In this document: piece after piece, positions 50,081-59,195 of the stretch | How positions within the stretch are numbered: the first letter of the stretch is position 1 | Layout: the number at the start of each line of letters is the position of its first letter | Assembly (NCBI GenBank): GCA_046262315.1 | Contig: JBHEMZ010000115.1 | Location: 28,032-92,031 of the forward strand | DNA: 64,000 nt | Source of the DNA: JACVRM01 sp046262315 | Lineage (GTDB): Bacteria > Actinomycetota > Thermoleophilia > Gaiellales > Gaiellaceae | Reading direction: 5' to 3' | Position numbers and translations under genes: made by a program | Notes under the pieces: generated by a model | The model's database searches: none | What the model was told of the DNA's origin: nothing | The model's input: the letters and a program-made list of their open reading frames with translations, nothing else

Positions 50081-51615
50081 AACGCACGGTGGAGCGCCAG
50101 ACGGTGCCGCCGCGCGGCGCCCCGCCCGCGCGCACGCAGCCGCCGCCGCGGCTGAGTGTCTTGACGCCCCGGGGCGACGTTCGCTCCGGCCGTCCGCGCG
50201 CACTCGCGACGGCGGTCCGCACGTCCGTCCGGCGCCTGGCCAGCATCAGCTCCCTCGTCCTGCTCGACCTCTGCGGGTTGGCCCTGGGCCTCTACGCGGC
50301 ACTCGTCGCGCGGGAGCTGTACTACGGCGACCGGCCGCCGCTCTGGGGCGTGCTCTGGCGCGCCGAGACCGAGTGGCTGCCGTTCTTGGCTCTGATCATG
50401 GTGCTCGTCTTCGCTCAGGCCGGCCTCTACCGCCACCGCGAGGCGCGCGGGGGGATGGGCCGCGTGGTCGGCTCGCTCGCCCTCGTCGCGCTGCTCGCAC
50501 TCGCGTTCGGGATCGGCATCGGACACGACTTCGCCACCTTCGGACTCGCGCCGACCGCCGTGCTCGGCACCACAGTGGTTATCGCGCTGCTGCGGGGGAG
50601 CTACGAGGTCATCTCGGGTGAGCTGCTCCGCCGCGCCGGAGTCCGGCGCCGCGCGATCCTGGTTGGCGAGGGCGACGAGCTCGGGTCGCTCAAGGAGAAG
50701 CTCGGCAGAACGCGCAGCGGCATCGAGTACGAGTTTGTCGGCGCGGTCACAGGCGATGCCGAGACCTCAGACCTGCCGTTTCTCGGCGATCTCGACGAGC
50801 TGCCCGCTGTGCTCGCGGCGCGTGACGTGGACGAGCTGATCGTCTGCGGGAGCCTCTCCGACCGCGACCTGCTCGAGGTGGTCGAGAGCGCGCATCGCGC
50901 CGCGGTACAGGTGCGAGTTGCGCCGTCCGTCACTGAACTGCTCATTCAACGCGCCGAGTACGTGCCGGGAGAAGGCGTGCCGCTCTTCGAGTTCCGCCCG
51001 CCGGTCTTCGCCGGCACGGACTGGGTGGTCAAGCGCACCTTCGACTACGTGGTCAGTCTGGGCGTCGTCGTCCTCGGGCTGCCGCTCTGGCTGACGATCG
51101 CCCTGACGGTAAAGTTGACCTCTTCCGGCCCCGTGTTCTACCGCGACCGGCGTGTCGGCGTCGGCGAGCGCGACTTCGAGATGCTCAAGTTCCGCACGAT
51201 GTATCGGAACGCGGACGCGCAGCTGCCCGAGCTCGAGGGCGCGAACGAGGCAGGCGGAGCGCTGTTCAAGATCCGCGACGACCCCCGCGTGACGCCGGTG
51301 GGCCGACTGCTGCGCCGCTTCTCGCTGGACGAGCTGCCGCAGGTGCTGAACGTGCTGCGCGGCGAGATGAGCCTCGTCGGCCCGCGACCACTGCCGCTTC
51401 GCGACTACGAGCGGCTTGAGGACTGGCACCGCAAGCGCTACCTCGTCCTCCCCGGGATGACGGGGCTCTGGCAGATATCCGGCCGCTCCAACCTCGGCTT
51501 CGACGACCTCGTGCGGCTCGACTTCTACTACCTCGAAAACTGGTCGATCTGGCTCGACATCACGATCCTGGCCAAGACGCTTCCCGCCGTGCTCTCAGGT
51601 CGTGGCGCGTACTAG
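50077..51615 (+). CDS. Polyprenyl glycosylphosphotransferase (WbaP/WcaJ-like, full length)
   Basis: The 512-residue protein has a basic, proline-rich start, four or so N-terminal helices (LASISSLVLLDLCGLALGLYAALVA onward), a central Rossmann-like CoA-binding-type domain (AILVGEGDELGSL, VDELIVCGSLSD), a fifth helix, and the catalytic C-terminus: VFYRDRRVGVGERDFEMLKFRTM, DDPRVTPVGRLLRRFSLDELPQV, GEMSLVGPRPLPLRDY. It transfers a sugar phosphate to undecaprenyl phosphate. Together with the short form at 30067 this locus has two initiators. Its last 21 bases overlap the convergent aminotransferase gene. Confidence 0.92.
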   Translation: MKRTVERQTVPPRGAPPARTQPPPRLSVLTPRGDVRSGRPRALATAVRTSVRRLASISSLVLLDLCGLALGLYAALVARELYYGDRPPLWGVLWRAETEWLPFLALIMVLVFAQAGLYRHREARGGMGRVVGSLALVALLALAFGIGIGHDFATFGLAPTAVLGTTVVIALLRGSYEVISGELLRRAGVRRRAILVGEGDELGSLKEKLGRTRSGIEYEFVGAVTGDAETSDLPFLGDLDELPAVLAARDVDELIVCGSLSDRDLLEVVESAHRAAVQVRVAPSVTELLIQRAEYVPGEGVPLFEFRPPVFAGTDWVVKRTFDYVVSLGVVVLGLPLWLTIALTVKLTSSGPVFYRDRRVGVGERDFEMLKFRTMYRNADAQLPELEGANEAGGALFKIRDDPRVTPVGRLLRRFSLDELPQVLNVLRGEMSLVGPRPLPLRDYERLEDWHRKRYLVLPGMTGLWQISGRSNLGFDDLVRLDFYYLENWSIWLDITILAKTLPAVLSGRGAY

Positions 51616-52791
51616 TCCGTAGCCGCTACACGACACCGTTCGGAACGCCGAGCGCAGTTCCGCGACCACGATCTCCTGCTCCTTGTCGGTCAGCTGAGGG
51701 TAAAGCGGGACGGCAAGGGAGAGCCGGTCGGCGAGCACAGCGTTCGGGAAGTCTTCCGGCCGCAGCCGGTATCGCTCGCGGTAGACGCGCGTGAGCACGG
51801 GGGAATGTGTCCCCTGGCGGGTCGCGATGCCGCGCCGATCTAGCTCTGCCATCAGCGCATTGCGTCGCTCGTTGAGAGCCCGGACATTCGCAAGCGACGG
51901 CTCCTCGGGCCGGAACAGACATACGTACGCCTGGTACCCGTGCACGAGACCATCAGGGACGACGGGGGTCTGGAGCCACCCTTCCCCGGCAAGCGCCGCG
52001 TCGTAGAGCGCCGCCCGATGCCGGCGCCGCTCGAGCACCTTGTGGAGGCGATCCATCTGAGCGCTTCCGAGAGCACCCTGGATGTCGGTCAGCCGAAAGT
52101 TGAACCCGAGTCGGACGTAGTCTGATAGCAGCGGCGCAGATCCGGGCGAGTCCGCCGTTGCGGAGCCGTGGTTCCGCAGCGAGCGGGCGACGTCGGCAAG
52201 GTCCTCACGGTCGGTGACGACCATGCCGCCTTCCCCTGTCGTGATCGATTTTCTGGGATGGAAGCTGAAGCACCCGAACTCGCCGAACCGCCCGGTGTGC
52301 GTGCCGTGGTACCAGCCGCCGAGCGAGCATGCGCAGTCCTCGACGATCCAGAGACCATGGCGGCGTGCAAGGGCCACGATTGGCTCGATGTTGGCGCTCA
52401 GGCCGAACAGGTGCACCGGCACCACCCCCACGGTCCGCGCCGTGACGACCGCCTCGAGCGCGGCCACATCAACGTTGTACGTTGCGAGATCGATGTCGCA
52501 GAAGACCGCCTTCGCTCCCAGATGCTCCACTACGTTGGCGGTCGAGACCCACGTGAACGCCGGCACGATCACCTCGTCGCCCTCGCCGACCCCGAGCGCC
52601 GCAAGCGCGGCATGGAGCGCGGTCGTTCCGGAGCTCGTTGCGACCGCGTGGGAGGCGCCCGTGTACCCGGCGAGCTTCTCTTCGAACTCGCGTACGCACG
52701 GGCCCTGAACGACCCAGCCCGACTCAAGCGCCCGCCGCACCGCAAGCAGCTCTTCCTTGCCGATGAGCGGCCTGGTAATGGGGATCGTCAT
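51595..52791 (-). CDS. DegT/DnrJ/EryC1/StrS-type sugar aminotransferase
   Basis: The 398-residue protein starts MTIPITRPLIGKEELLAVRRAL, with ATSSGTTALHAALAALGVGEG, WIVEDCACSLGGWYHGTHTG and the PLP lysine in FHPRKSITTGEGG (Lys181). Length and motifs are normal. It probably makes a 4-amino-4,6-dideoxy sugar (perosamine synthase-like), which would fit with the upstream GDP-4-keto-6-deoxymannose supply; this is inference. An in-frame earlier ATG at 52887 exists but adds 32 unlike residues. It converges on and overlaps the 3' end of the initiating transferase. Confidence 0.87.
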   Translation of the reverse strand: MTIPITRPLIGKEELLAVRRALESGWVVQGPCVREFEEKLAGYTGASHAVATSSGTTALHAALAALGVGEGDEVIVPAFTWVSTANVVEHLGAKAVFCDIDLATYNVDVAALEAVVTARTVGVVPVHLFGLSANIEPIVALARRHGLWIVEDCACSLGGWYHGTHTGRFGEFGCFSFHPRKSITTGEGGMVVTDREDLADVARSLRNHGSATADSPGSAPLLSDYVRLGFNFRLTDIQGALGSAQMDRLHKVLERRRHRAALYDAALAGEGWLQTPVVPDGLVHGYQAYVCLFRPEEPSLANVRALNERRNALMAELDRRGIATRQGTHSPVLTRVYRERYRLRPEDFPNAVLADRLSLAVPLYPQLTDKEQEIVVAELRSAFRTVSCSGYGLVRATT

Positions 52792-52975
52792 CGGCGAGCG
52801 AGGAAATGTAGAGACGGTAAGGCGCGGCGTGCGCGTGGTGCGCACTGCAGTCTCGCCGATCCGCGAGCCGCGGTCGACGTGAGGCAAGGTCGACCGTTTT
52901 TCCCCACTCGCTCGATGAGTCTGTTCCCCATGCGAGGCGCGAGTAGGGTTCCACGATCAAAACTCAAGCTCAAAG

Positions 52976-53746
52976 ATGGTTGCCGCGGTTATGCCAGGGA
53001 CCGTGACCAGATTCCTGGCGCGGCTTGCCTCCAGCACCGGGCAGTCCGCTGCAGCCCTCGAAGCGCATTCGGTTCCCCTCGTGCGGCGCGCCGTCGCGCG
53101 ACGCTACCTACGCGGTCAAGGCATCGAGATCGGCGCACTGCATAACCCCTTGGAAGTGCCGCCGAGCGTCAGTGTCCGGTACGTTGACCGGCTCCCAGTT
53201 GAGGAACTCCGTGCGCAGTATCCGGAGCTGGCAGCACAGTCGCTCGTCGAGGTCGACGCGCAGGACGACGGGGAGCGTCTTGCTCGTTTCTCGGACGCGA
53301 GCGAGGACTTCGTCATCGCCAATCACTTCCTCGAGCACTGCGAGGACCCGGTAGGGGCGCTCACCAACATGCTCCGCGTTCTGCGACCCGGCGGCGTCGT
53401 CTATCTCGCCGTGCCGGACAAGCGGCACACCTTCGACCGAGATCGCCCAGTCACTTCCGTTGACCATGTCGTTGCAGACCATGTCGAGGGATCGCAGCGC
53501 TCGCGCCGCGATCACTTCGAGGAATGGGTCCGCCTGGTCAACAAGACGGCGGGGGATGACGCCGTCGAGCACGAGGTGGCCGAACTGATGCGCCGCGACT
53601 ACAGCATTCACTACCACGTCTGGACGCAGAACGAACTTCTGGCGCTCCTCGTGGCGATGCGGGAGCGGTGCGAGCTCGCGTTCGACATCGCCCTGCTGCT
53701 CCGGAACGAGCACGAAAACATCGTCGTCCTTCAGAAGCTCGCGTGA
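52976..53746 (+). CDS. Class I SAM-dependent methyltransferase
   Basis: The 256-residue protein has IEIGALHNPLEVP, a motif I variant seen in methyltransferases of sugar clusters, then FVIANHFLEHCEDPVGALTNMLRVLRPGGVVYLAVPDKRHTFD, the strand 4-5 region of Methyltransf_11-type enzymes. It probably methylates a sugar. ATG 52976 is used; ATG 52991 is also possible. It is first in a plus-strand run to the window end and lies divergent from the aminotransferase at 52791 across a 184-base gap, which should hold promoters for both. Confidence 0.8.
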   Translation: MVAAVMPGTVTRFLARLASSTGQSAAALEAHSVPLVRRAVARRYLRGQGIEIGALHNPLEVPPSVSVRYVDRLPVEELRAQYPELAAQSLVEVDAQDDGERLARFSDASEDFVIANHFLEHCEDPVGALTNMLRVLRPGGVVYLAVPDKRHTFDRDRPVTSVDHVVADHVEGSQRSRRDHFEEWVRLVNKTAGDDAVEHEVAELMRRDYSIHYHVWTQNELLALLVAMRERCELAFDIALLLRNEHENIVVLQKLA

Positions 53747-54807
53747 GGGTGCTGATCACCGGCGGCGCCGGCTTCGTCGGCGGCACGCTCTCGCTCGGAC
53801 TCGCAGCGCGGCACCCCGATTGGGAGCTCGTGGCGCTCGACAACCTCAAGCGTCGCGGCTCGGAGCTAAACTTGCCCCGTCTACGCGAGGCGGGCGTGCG
53901 CTTCGTGCATGCCGACGTGCGCGAACTCGCTGACGTGCTCGCCGTCTCGTCGGTCGATGCTGTCGTCGAGTGCTCCGCCGAGCCGTCTGCGCTCGCAGGC
54001 CTCGGCGGTGAGACCGACTACGTCGTCCGCACGAACCTACTCGGCGCATACCACTGCCTCGAGCTCGCCCGGCGAGACGCCGCGCAGATGGTCTTCCTGT
54101 CGACAAGCCGCGTTTATCCCGTCGAGGCGCTGAACGCGCTCCGCTATGTCGAGACGGAGATGCGGTTCGAGCTGTCGGCGGAACAGGAGCTGAAAGGCGC
54201 CTCCGAGCGGGGGATCTCGGAGCGGTTCCCGCTCGACGGTGCACGCACGCTCTACGGCGCGACCAAGCTGGCGGCAGAGCTTCTTGTCGCGGAGTACGCG
54301 GCCGCGTTCGGTTTGCGCACCGTCATCGACCGCTGCGGCGTCATCGCCGGGCCCTGGCAGATGGGCAAAGTCGATCAGGGGGTCTTCACGCACTGGATGT
54401 TGAGCCACTACTTCGGCCGCGACCTCAGCTACATCGGCTTCGGTGGGCGTGGCAAGCAGGTACGCGACCTGGTCGCGATCGACGACCTGGTCGAGCTGAT
54501 CGATGACCAGCTCGCGCGGCCGGAGCAGTGGACGGGCTTCGTGGGCAATGTCGGCGGTGGCAGCGAGATCAGCCTCTCGCTCCTCGAGACCACGGAGATC
54601 TGTCGCGAGCTGACGGGTAACTTGGTCGCGATCGCCGCGGAGGATGACACGCGGCCGGGCGACGTGCCCGTCTATATTTCCGACTGCACGCTGCTCTTCG
54701 ACCGGACGGCCTGGCGGCCTCGCCAGGATGCGCGTGCGATTCTCGGATCGATCTACACATGGATCAAGAACAATGAGCGAGCGCTGCGCTTCGCGTTGGG
54801 GGGGTAG
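53743..54807 (+). CDS. NAD-dependent nucleotide-sugar epimerase-like (extended SDR)
   Basis: The 354-residue SDR has VLITGGAGFVGGTL, VVECSAEPSALAG, FLSTSRVYPVEAL, YGATK (Tyr171, Lys175) and VIDRCGVIAGPWQMGKVDQGVFTHW, with GGRGKQVRDLVAIDDLVELI. It belongs near the CDP-paratose/tyvelose 2-epimerase group. Its start overlaps the methyltransferase stop (GTGA), and the next SDR begins immediately after its stop, so two related SDRs work side by side, perhaps in consecutive steps on one nucleotide sugar. Confidence 0.8.
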   Translation: MRVLITGGAGFVGGTLSLGLAARHPDWELVALDNLKRRGSELNLPRLREAGVRFVHADVRELADVLAVSSVDAVVECSAEPSALAGLGGETDYVVRTNLLGAYHCLELARRDAAQMVFLSTSRVYPVEALNALRYVETEMRFELSAEQELKGASERGISERFPLDGARTLYGATKLAAELLVAEYAAAFGLRTVIDRCGVIAGPWQMGKVDQGVFTHWMLSHYFGRDLSYIGFGGRGKQVRDLVAIDDLVELIDDQLARPEQWTGFVGNVGGGSEISLSLLETTEICRELTGNLVAIAAEDDTRPGDVPVYISDCTLLFDRTAWRPRQDARAILGSIYTWIKNNERALRFALGG

Positions 54808-55875
54808 ATGTCGACGGCGATCGTGACTGGATCGGGCGGGCTGATCGGGTCCGAGTCCGTGGCCTACTTCGTCGAGGCCGGCTACGACGTGATTGGCCTC
54901 GAAAACGACCTACGCTCGCAGTTTTTCGGCCCCGATGCGTCTACTCGGTCGGTGACCGAGCGCCTCGTCGACCGCTATCCCGAGTTTCGATCTCTCGAGC
55001 TCGACATCCGCGACGCCGAGGGTGTAGAGCGCGTCTTCGCCCGAGCCCGTGACCTAGAGATCGTCATTCATTGCGCCGCGCAGCCCTCGCACGACTGGGC
55101 AGCGTCCGACCCGCAAACCGACTTCGGCGTTAACGCCAACGGCACCTTGAATTTGCTCGAGGCCGCCCGGCAGCACCGCCCTGCCGCGAGCTTCGTCTTC
55201 TGCTCGACGAACAAGGTTTACGGAGACCTGCCGAATGAGCTTCCACTCGAGGAGCTCGAGACCCGGCTCGAGCTGCCCGAGGGTCACCGCTACGACGCTG
55301 GCATCGATACGTCGATGTCGATTGACCGGTCCATGCATTCTCTGTTTGGCGTATCGAAGGCGGCTGCCGATCTGATGGTGCAGGAGTACGGGCGCTACTT
55401 CGACATCCCCACAGTGTGTTTCCGCGGCGGCTGCCTGACGGGGCCCAATCACGCTGGCGCGCAGCTGCACGGTTTCCTCGCCTACCTGATGCGGTGCACC
55501 GTGACAGGAGACCGCTACACGGTCTTCGGCTATGACGGCAAGCAGGTGCGCGACAACATCCATAGCTCCGACCTCGTCCGCGCCTTCGCCGCTTACCACG
55601 AGAGTCCGAAGCCCGCCGCGGTCTACAACATCGGCGGCGGCCGCACGAGCAACTGCTCGATGCTCGAGGCGATCGCAGCCTGCGAGGGGATTGCCGGCCG
55701 CGGACTTGACTGGGAGCTCTCCGATCGGGCTCGGATGGGCGACCACCGCTGGTGGATCAGTGACCTGCGGGAGTTCCAAGCCGACTATCCGGGCTGGTCG
55801 CTCGAGTACGACGTGGATGGCATCCTCCGGGAGATCTACGAGCGCAACGTCGAGCGTTGGACGGTTCACGTCTGA
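54808..55875 (+). CDS. CDP-paratose/tyvelose 2-epimerase-like SDR with Phe at the catalytic Tyr position
   Basis: The 355-residue protein has IVTGSGGLIGSESV, VIHCAAQPSHDWAASDPQ, FCSTNKVYGDLPNEL (a CDP-tyvelose-epimerase signature), and HSLFGVSKAAADLMVQEYGRYF. The YxxxK tyrosine is Phe180 while Lys184 is kept. This SLFG(V/A)SK form seems typical of one SDR subgroup in O-antigen loci. GGCLTGPNHAGAQLHGFLAY and DGKQVRDNIHSSDLV follow. It is directly joined to the preceding SDR (stop, then ATG). Confidence 0.82.
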   Translation: MSTAIVTGSGGLIGSESVAYFVEAGYDVIGLENDLRSQFFGPDASTRSVTERLVDRYPEFRSLELDIRDAEGVERVFARARDLEIVIHCAAQPSHDWAASDPQTDFGVNANGTLNLLEAARQHRPAASFVFCSTNKVYGDLPNELPLEELETRLELPEGHRYDAGIDTSMSIDRSMHSLFGVSKAAADLMVQEYGRYFDIPTVCFRGGCLTGPNHAGAQLHGFLAYLMRCTVTGDRYTVFGYDGKQVRDNIHSSDLVRAFAAYHESPKPAAVYNIGGGRTSNCSMLEAIAACEGIAGRGLDWELSDRARMGDHRWWISDLREFQADYPGWSLEYDVDGILREIYERNVERWTVHV

Positions 55876-56705
55876 AGCTGTCGGTCGTCATTCCGGCGCA
55901 CAACGAGCGCGACGTCGTCGAGCCTACGCTCGAGAGCGTCACCCCCGTGCTCGAGCGCGAGGGCATCGACTACGAGATCCTCGTCATCGACGATGCGTCG
56001 ACCGACGACACCGCCGAGATCGTTGCGCGCTTTGCCGAGCGGAACCCGCGGATCCGCTGTTATCGCTCGCACTACGACCGCGGCTTCGGCTTCGCCGTTC
56101 GCGCTGGGCTCGACCGATTCGAAGGCGAGGCTGTCGCGATCGTCATGGCCGATGGCTCTGACGACCCCGAGGATCTAGTCCGCTACTACCGTCTGCTCGA
56201 GGAGGGATATGACTGCGCGTTCGGCTCGCGGTTCGTATCGGGGGCGGTCGTGCGCGATTACCCGAGGGCGAAGCTCGTCCTCAACCGAATCGCGAACCTC
56301 GGCGTCCGCATGCTGTTCCGTCACGGGTACAACGACACCACGAACGCGTTCAAGGCGTATCGGCGCGAAGTGATCGAGACGGTCCAGCCGCTGCTTTCGA
56401 ACCACTTCAACCTAACCGTCGAGCTGCCGCTGAAGGCGATCGTGCGAGGGCACAGCTACGGAGTCGTCCCGGTCTCGTGGACGAACCGCGCGGCCGGTCA
56501 GTCGAAGCTCAAGATCCAGGAGATGGGAAGCCGCTACGCGTTCATCGTGCTGTACGCCTTCCTGGAGCATCACCTCAGCCGCGGCGATTACCGCAAGCCC
56601 GGATTCGAGGGGCGGATCCGCGGGCAGGAACTAGGGCCGACCCGAAGGCGGCTGCTCGCGGGACCGCGCCCGGGCTCGCGGGAACACCCAGGTCCACGGC
56701 AATGA
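55857..56705 (+). CDS. GT2 family glycosyltransferase (DPM-like)
   Basis: The 282-residue protein has LKLSVVIPAHNERDVVEPTLESV, ILVIDDASTDDTAEI, IVMADGSDDPEDLVRYYRLLEEG, and FGSRFVSGAVVRDYPRAK with LVLNRIANLGVRMLF, as in polyprenyl-phosphate mannosyltransferases and related GT2 enzymes. It has no C-terminal helix pair. The start is uncertain: TTG 55857 lies inside the preceding SDR, and CTG 55872 would give a CTGA overlap. The ATG of the next methyltransferase overlaps its stop. Confidence 0.82.
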   Translation: MDGSRLKLSVVIPAHNERDVVEPTLESVTPVLEREGIDYEILVIDDASTDDTAEIVARFAERNPRIRCYRSHYDRGFGFAVRAGLDRFEGEAVAIVMADGSDDPEDLVRYYRLLEEGYDCAFGSRFVSGAVVRDYPRAKLVLNRIANLGVRMLFRHGYNDTTNAFKAYRREVIETVQPLLSNHFNLTVELPLKAIVRGHSYGVVPVSWTNRAAGQSKLKIQEMGSRYAFIVLYAFLEHHLSRGDYRKPGFEGRIRGQELGPTRRRLLAGPRPGSREHPGPRQ

Positions 56706-57418
56706 CCGAGCCGCCGGCACCAAGCGGGGTGAGCGAAGCGGAACCAGACGAAACGGCCACGCCGGAGCAGCTTCTCGACGCGGTCTACGAGCACCGTTTC
56801 GGCGACGCGGACGCTGCTCGAAAGGATGCGATCTGGCAGCAGCTCGGGCCGTTCGTCGGCCGCTACGTGCCGTCCGGAGGACGAGTGCTCGACGTTGCCT
56901 GCGACCGTGGCTACTTCATCCGCAACGTACCCGCCCGTGAGAAGTGGGCGACGGACGTGAGGGACGTTTCGGGCCATCTGCCCGCCGACATCCGCTTCGT
57001 GCAGGTCGACGGGCTGCGACTCCACGAAGCCGTTCCGCTCGACCACTTCGACGCCGTCTTCATGAGCAACTATTTAGAGCACCTGCCGTCGGCGGAGATG
57101 GTCATACGTCAGCTGGAGGTCGCACATTGCGTACTCGCGCCCGGTGGGCGGCTGATTGTGCTCCAGCCGAACGCCCGGCTAGTCGGCGGCGCCTACTGGA
57201 ACTTCATCGACCATAAGGTCGCCCTGACGGACCGGAGTCTGACGGAGGCGGCGGAGCTCGCCGGCTTTCGCACGATCCATTGCATCGCGCGATTTCTCCC
57301 GTACACGACGAAGAGCCGGCTGCCGCAAAATCCGGCCCTCGTGCGCGCGTATCTTGCCGTGCGCCCGCTGTGGTGGATCTTCGGCAAGCAGACGCTGTAC
57401 GTCGGAATACGAGCGTGA
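56702..57418 (+). CDS. Class I SAM-dependent methyltransferase
   Basis: The 238-residue protein has VLDVACDRGYFIRNVPAREKW (motif I), DIRFVQVDG, FDAVFMSNYLEHLPSAEMV and VLAPGGRLIVLQPNARLVGG, a typical Methyltransf_11/12 pattern. The Asn-Tyr-Leu-Glu-His segment is common in sugar methyltransferases of O-antigen loci. ATG 56702 overlaps the GT2 stop. A 55-base gap separates it from the first of three tandem membrane proteins. Confidence 0.85.
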   Translation: MTEPPAPSGVSEAEPDETATPEQLLDAVYEHRFGDADAARKDAIWQQLGPFVGRYVPSGGRVLDVACDRGYFIRNVPAREKWATDVRDVSGHLPADIRFVQVDGLRLHEAVPLDHFDAVFMSNYLEHLPSAEMVIRQLEVAHCVLAPGGRLIVLQPNARLVGGAYWNFIDHKVALTDRSLTEAAELAGFRTIHCIARFLPYTTKSRLPQNPALVRAYLAVRPLWWIFGKQTLYVGIRA

Positions 57419-57473
57419 GTCGGCAGCTAGAGCCGCCTCCGCGGCATGACCGCGGGGAGTCGCGGCGCGGCTG

Positions 57474-59195
57474 ATGAGCATCGCCGTTCGCACGAAGCGC
57501 CCGGTTGTCGCCGCTTGGCTCGAAGCTCACAGCACTGCCGTTGCACCGGCGTTGCTCGGGTTTGCGATGGTCTTGGCATCGCTGCTGCTCTATCGCAAGG
57601 GCCTCGGCACAATCTTCTATCTCGACGACTGGGCTTGGTTCCTTGATCGCCGCCCGTGGCGTGAAGACATCTTCCTGGTGCCGGAGAGCGGCCATCTCTC
57701 GGCCGTGTCGATCCTGATCTACAAGCTCCTCTTTATCACCGTCGGGCTCGACGACTACTGGGTCTACCGGCTGGTGCTCATCGCGAACCACCTGGTGTGC
57801 GTCTGGCTACTGTTTGTGCTGTTGCACCGCCGTGTGGGTCGCGCACTCGCGCTCGTTGGCGCCTTGCCGATTTTGATGCTCGGCTCGGGGTGGCAGAACA
57901 TGCTTCTCCCGATTCAGGTGAGCTTCCTGATCCCGATCGCCGCGGGGCTTGGCGCCTGGCTAGCGCTGGATCGCGACGACGGGTTCGGCGACGCGCTCGC
58001 CGCGCTGCTATTGCTCCTGGCGATCGGCAGCTCGGGAGTCGGGATCGTGTTCGTGGGAGGGGTCCTGGTCGAATTGCTCACGGACCGAGCGCGCTTGGTG
58101 CGGGCCTGGGTTGCCGCGCTGCCCATGGCCGTGTACGCACTGTGGTACACCGAGTATGGGGAGGCACAGTTGCTCACGGGGCCGGCTGACCAGTCCCTGC
58201 GCGAACTCGTAGGCGCGCAGCTGCCCGCGGTGCCAACCTTCGCCGCGGAATCCGCCGGCGGGGCGCTGAGCGGCCTGCTAGGGCTCGGGACGGAATGGAG
58301 CCGCGCGCTCGTCGTTATCGCGGCGGCCGCGCTGGTGTGGAGGCTGCTGGCCATCGCACGCGTATCCAGGCGGCTCTGCTCGCTTCTGGCCGCCGTCGCC
58401 ACCTACCTGTTTGTGCTGGGCCTGTTCCGAGCCGGCACATACAACCCTGCGGAGAGCCGTTACATCTACCTCGGTTCGGTTCTCGCGGTGCTCATCGCCG
58501 CCGAGCTCGCGGCCGGCGTGCGAGCGGCGCGACGGACGCTAGCGATTCTTGCGCTCGTCGCGGGGGCGGCCATCGCAGGGAACTTCAAGGCGCTTCGTGA
58601 GGGATCGACCCAGCTCCAGACGTGGTCGAGCATCGTCGGCGTCGAGTTCGGCGCGCTCGAGATCGCCGGCCGCCCAGCGGACGAGAACTGGATTGTCGAC
58701 CCCGTACGCCTATCGTTCGTCCGCGCCGGCGCGTACCTTGATGCAGTCGAGGAGCTGGGCTCGCCGGCGATGTCGCCGGCGCAGCTCGCGGGAGCGTACG
58801 AGCACCACCGTCAGGTTGGCGACATCATCCTGCTTCGCGCGTTGGGCGTCACGCTCCGCCCGGGCGGGACGCCCGCCGGAGCCGCGCCGCGCCCCGGTAG
58901 CGTCGAGGGACGGGTCGCGACCGACGGCCCTTGCGTGGTCGTTCGCCCGATGAACGAGACTGCGAAGCTAGACGCGTCGCTTCCGGTGTCCCGAGTGGTT
59001 GTCGAGTCGCGAGCTGCTCCCGTCGAACTCTGGCTGCGTAGTTTTGGCATCTACTACGTGGAGGAGCCGTTCGGGACCGTGCCTGCCCGAGGGCGGGCGA
59101 CTCTCGTCGTGCCTGCGCGCCCCGGCGTGGGGTGGCACGTGCGTATTGCCTCGACCGGCGCGGCAGCCTTGTGCGGAGTCTCGAGGACGCAGTGA
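57474..59195 (+). CDS. GT-C-like polytopic membrane protein, tandem copy 1
   Basis: The 573-residue protein has one helix at about 26-40, then an external loop with FYLDDWAWFLDRRPWREDIF (Asp51, Asp52), ESGHLSAVSILIYKLLF, roughly nine more helices, and a soluble C-terminal part of about 150 residues (GPCVVVRPMNETAKL, LWLRSFGIYYVEEP). Acidic residues right after the first helix are the mark of GT-C transferases such as PMT/ArnT-type enzymes, so a polyprenyl-sugar-using transferase on the outer face is inferred. The next two genes are its paralogues. No family is certain. Confidence 0.72.
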   Translation: MSIAVRTKRPVVAAWLEAHSTAVAPALLGFAMVLASLLLYRKGLGTIFYLDDWAWFLDRRPWREDIFLVPESGHLSAVSILIYKLLFITVGLDDYWVYRLVLIANHLVCVWLLFVLLHRRVGRALALVGALPILMLGSGWQNMLLPIQVSFLIPIAAGLGAWLALDRDDGFGDALAALLLLLAIGSSGVGIVFVGGVLVELLTDRARLVRAWVAALPMAVYALWYTEYGEAQLLTGPADQSLRELVGAQLPAVPTFAAESAGGALSGLLGLGTEWSRALVVIAAAALVWRLLAIARVSRRLCSLLAAVATYLFVLGLFRAGTYNPAESRYIYLGSVLAVLIAAELAAGVRAARRTLAILALVAGAAIAGNFKALREGSTQLQTWSSIVGVEFGALEIAGRPADENWIVDPVRLSFVRAGAYLDAVEELGSPAMSPAQLAGAYEHHRQVGDIILLRALGVTLRPGGTPAGAAPRPGSVEGRVATDGPCVVVRPMNETAKLDASLPVSRVVVESRAAPVELWLRSFGIYYVEEPFGTVPARGRATLVVPARPGVGWHVRIASTGAAALCGVSRTQ

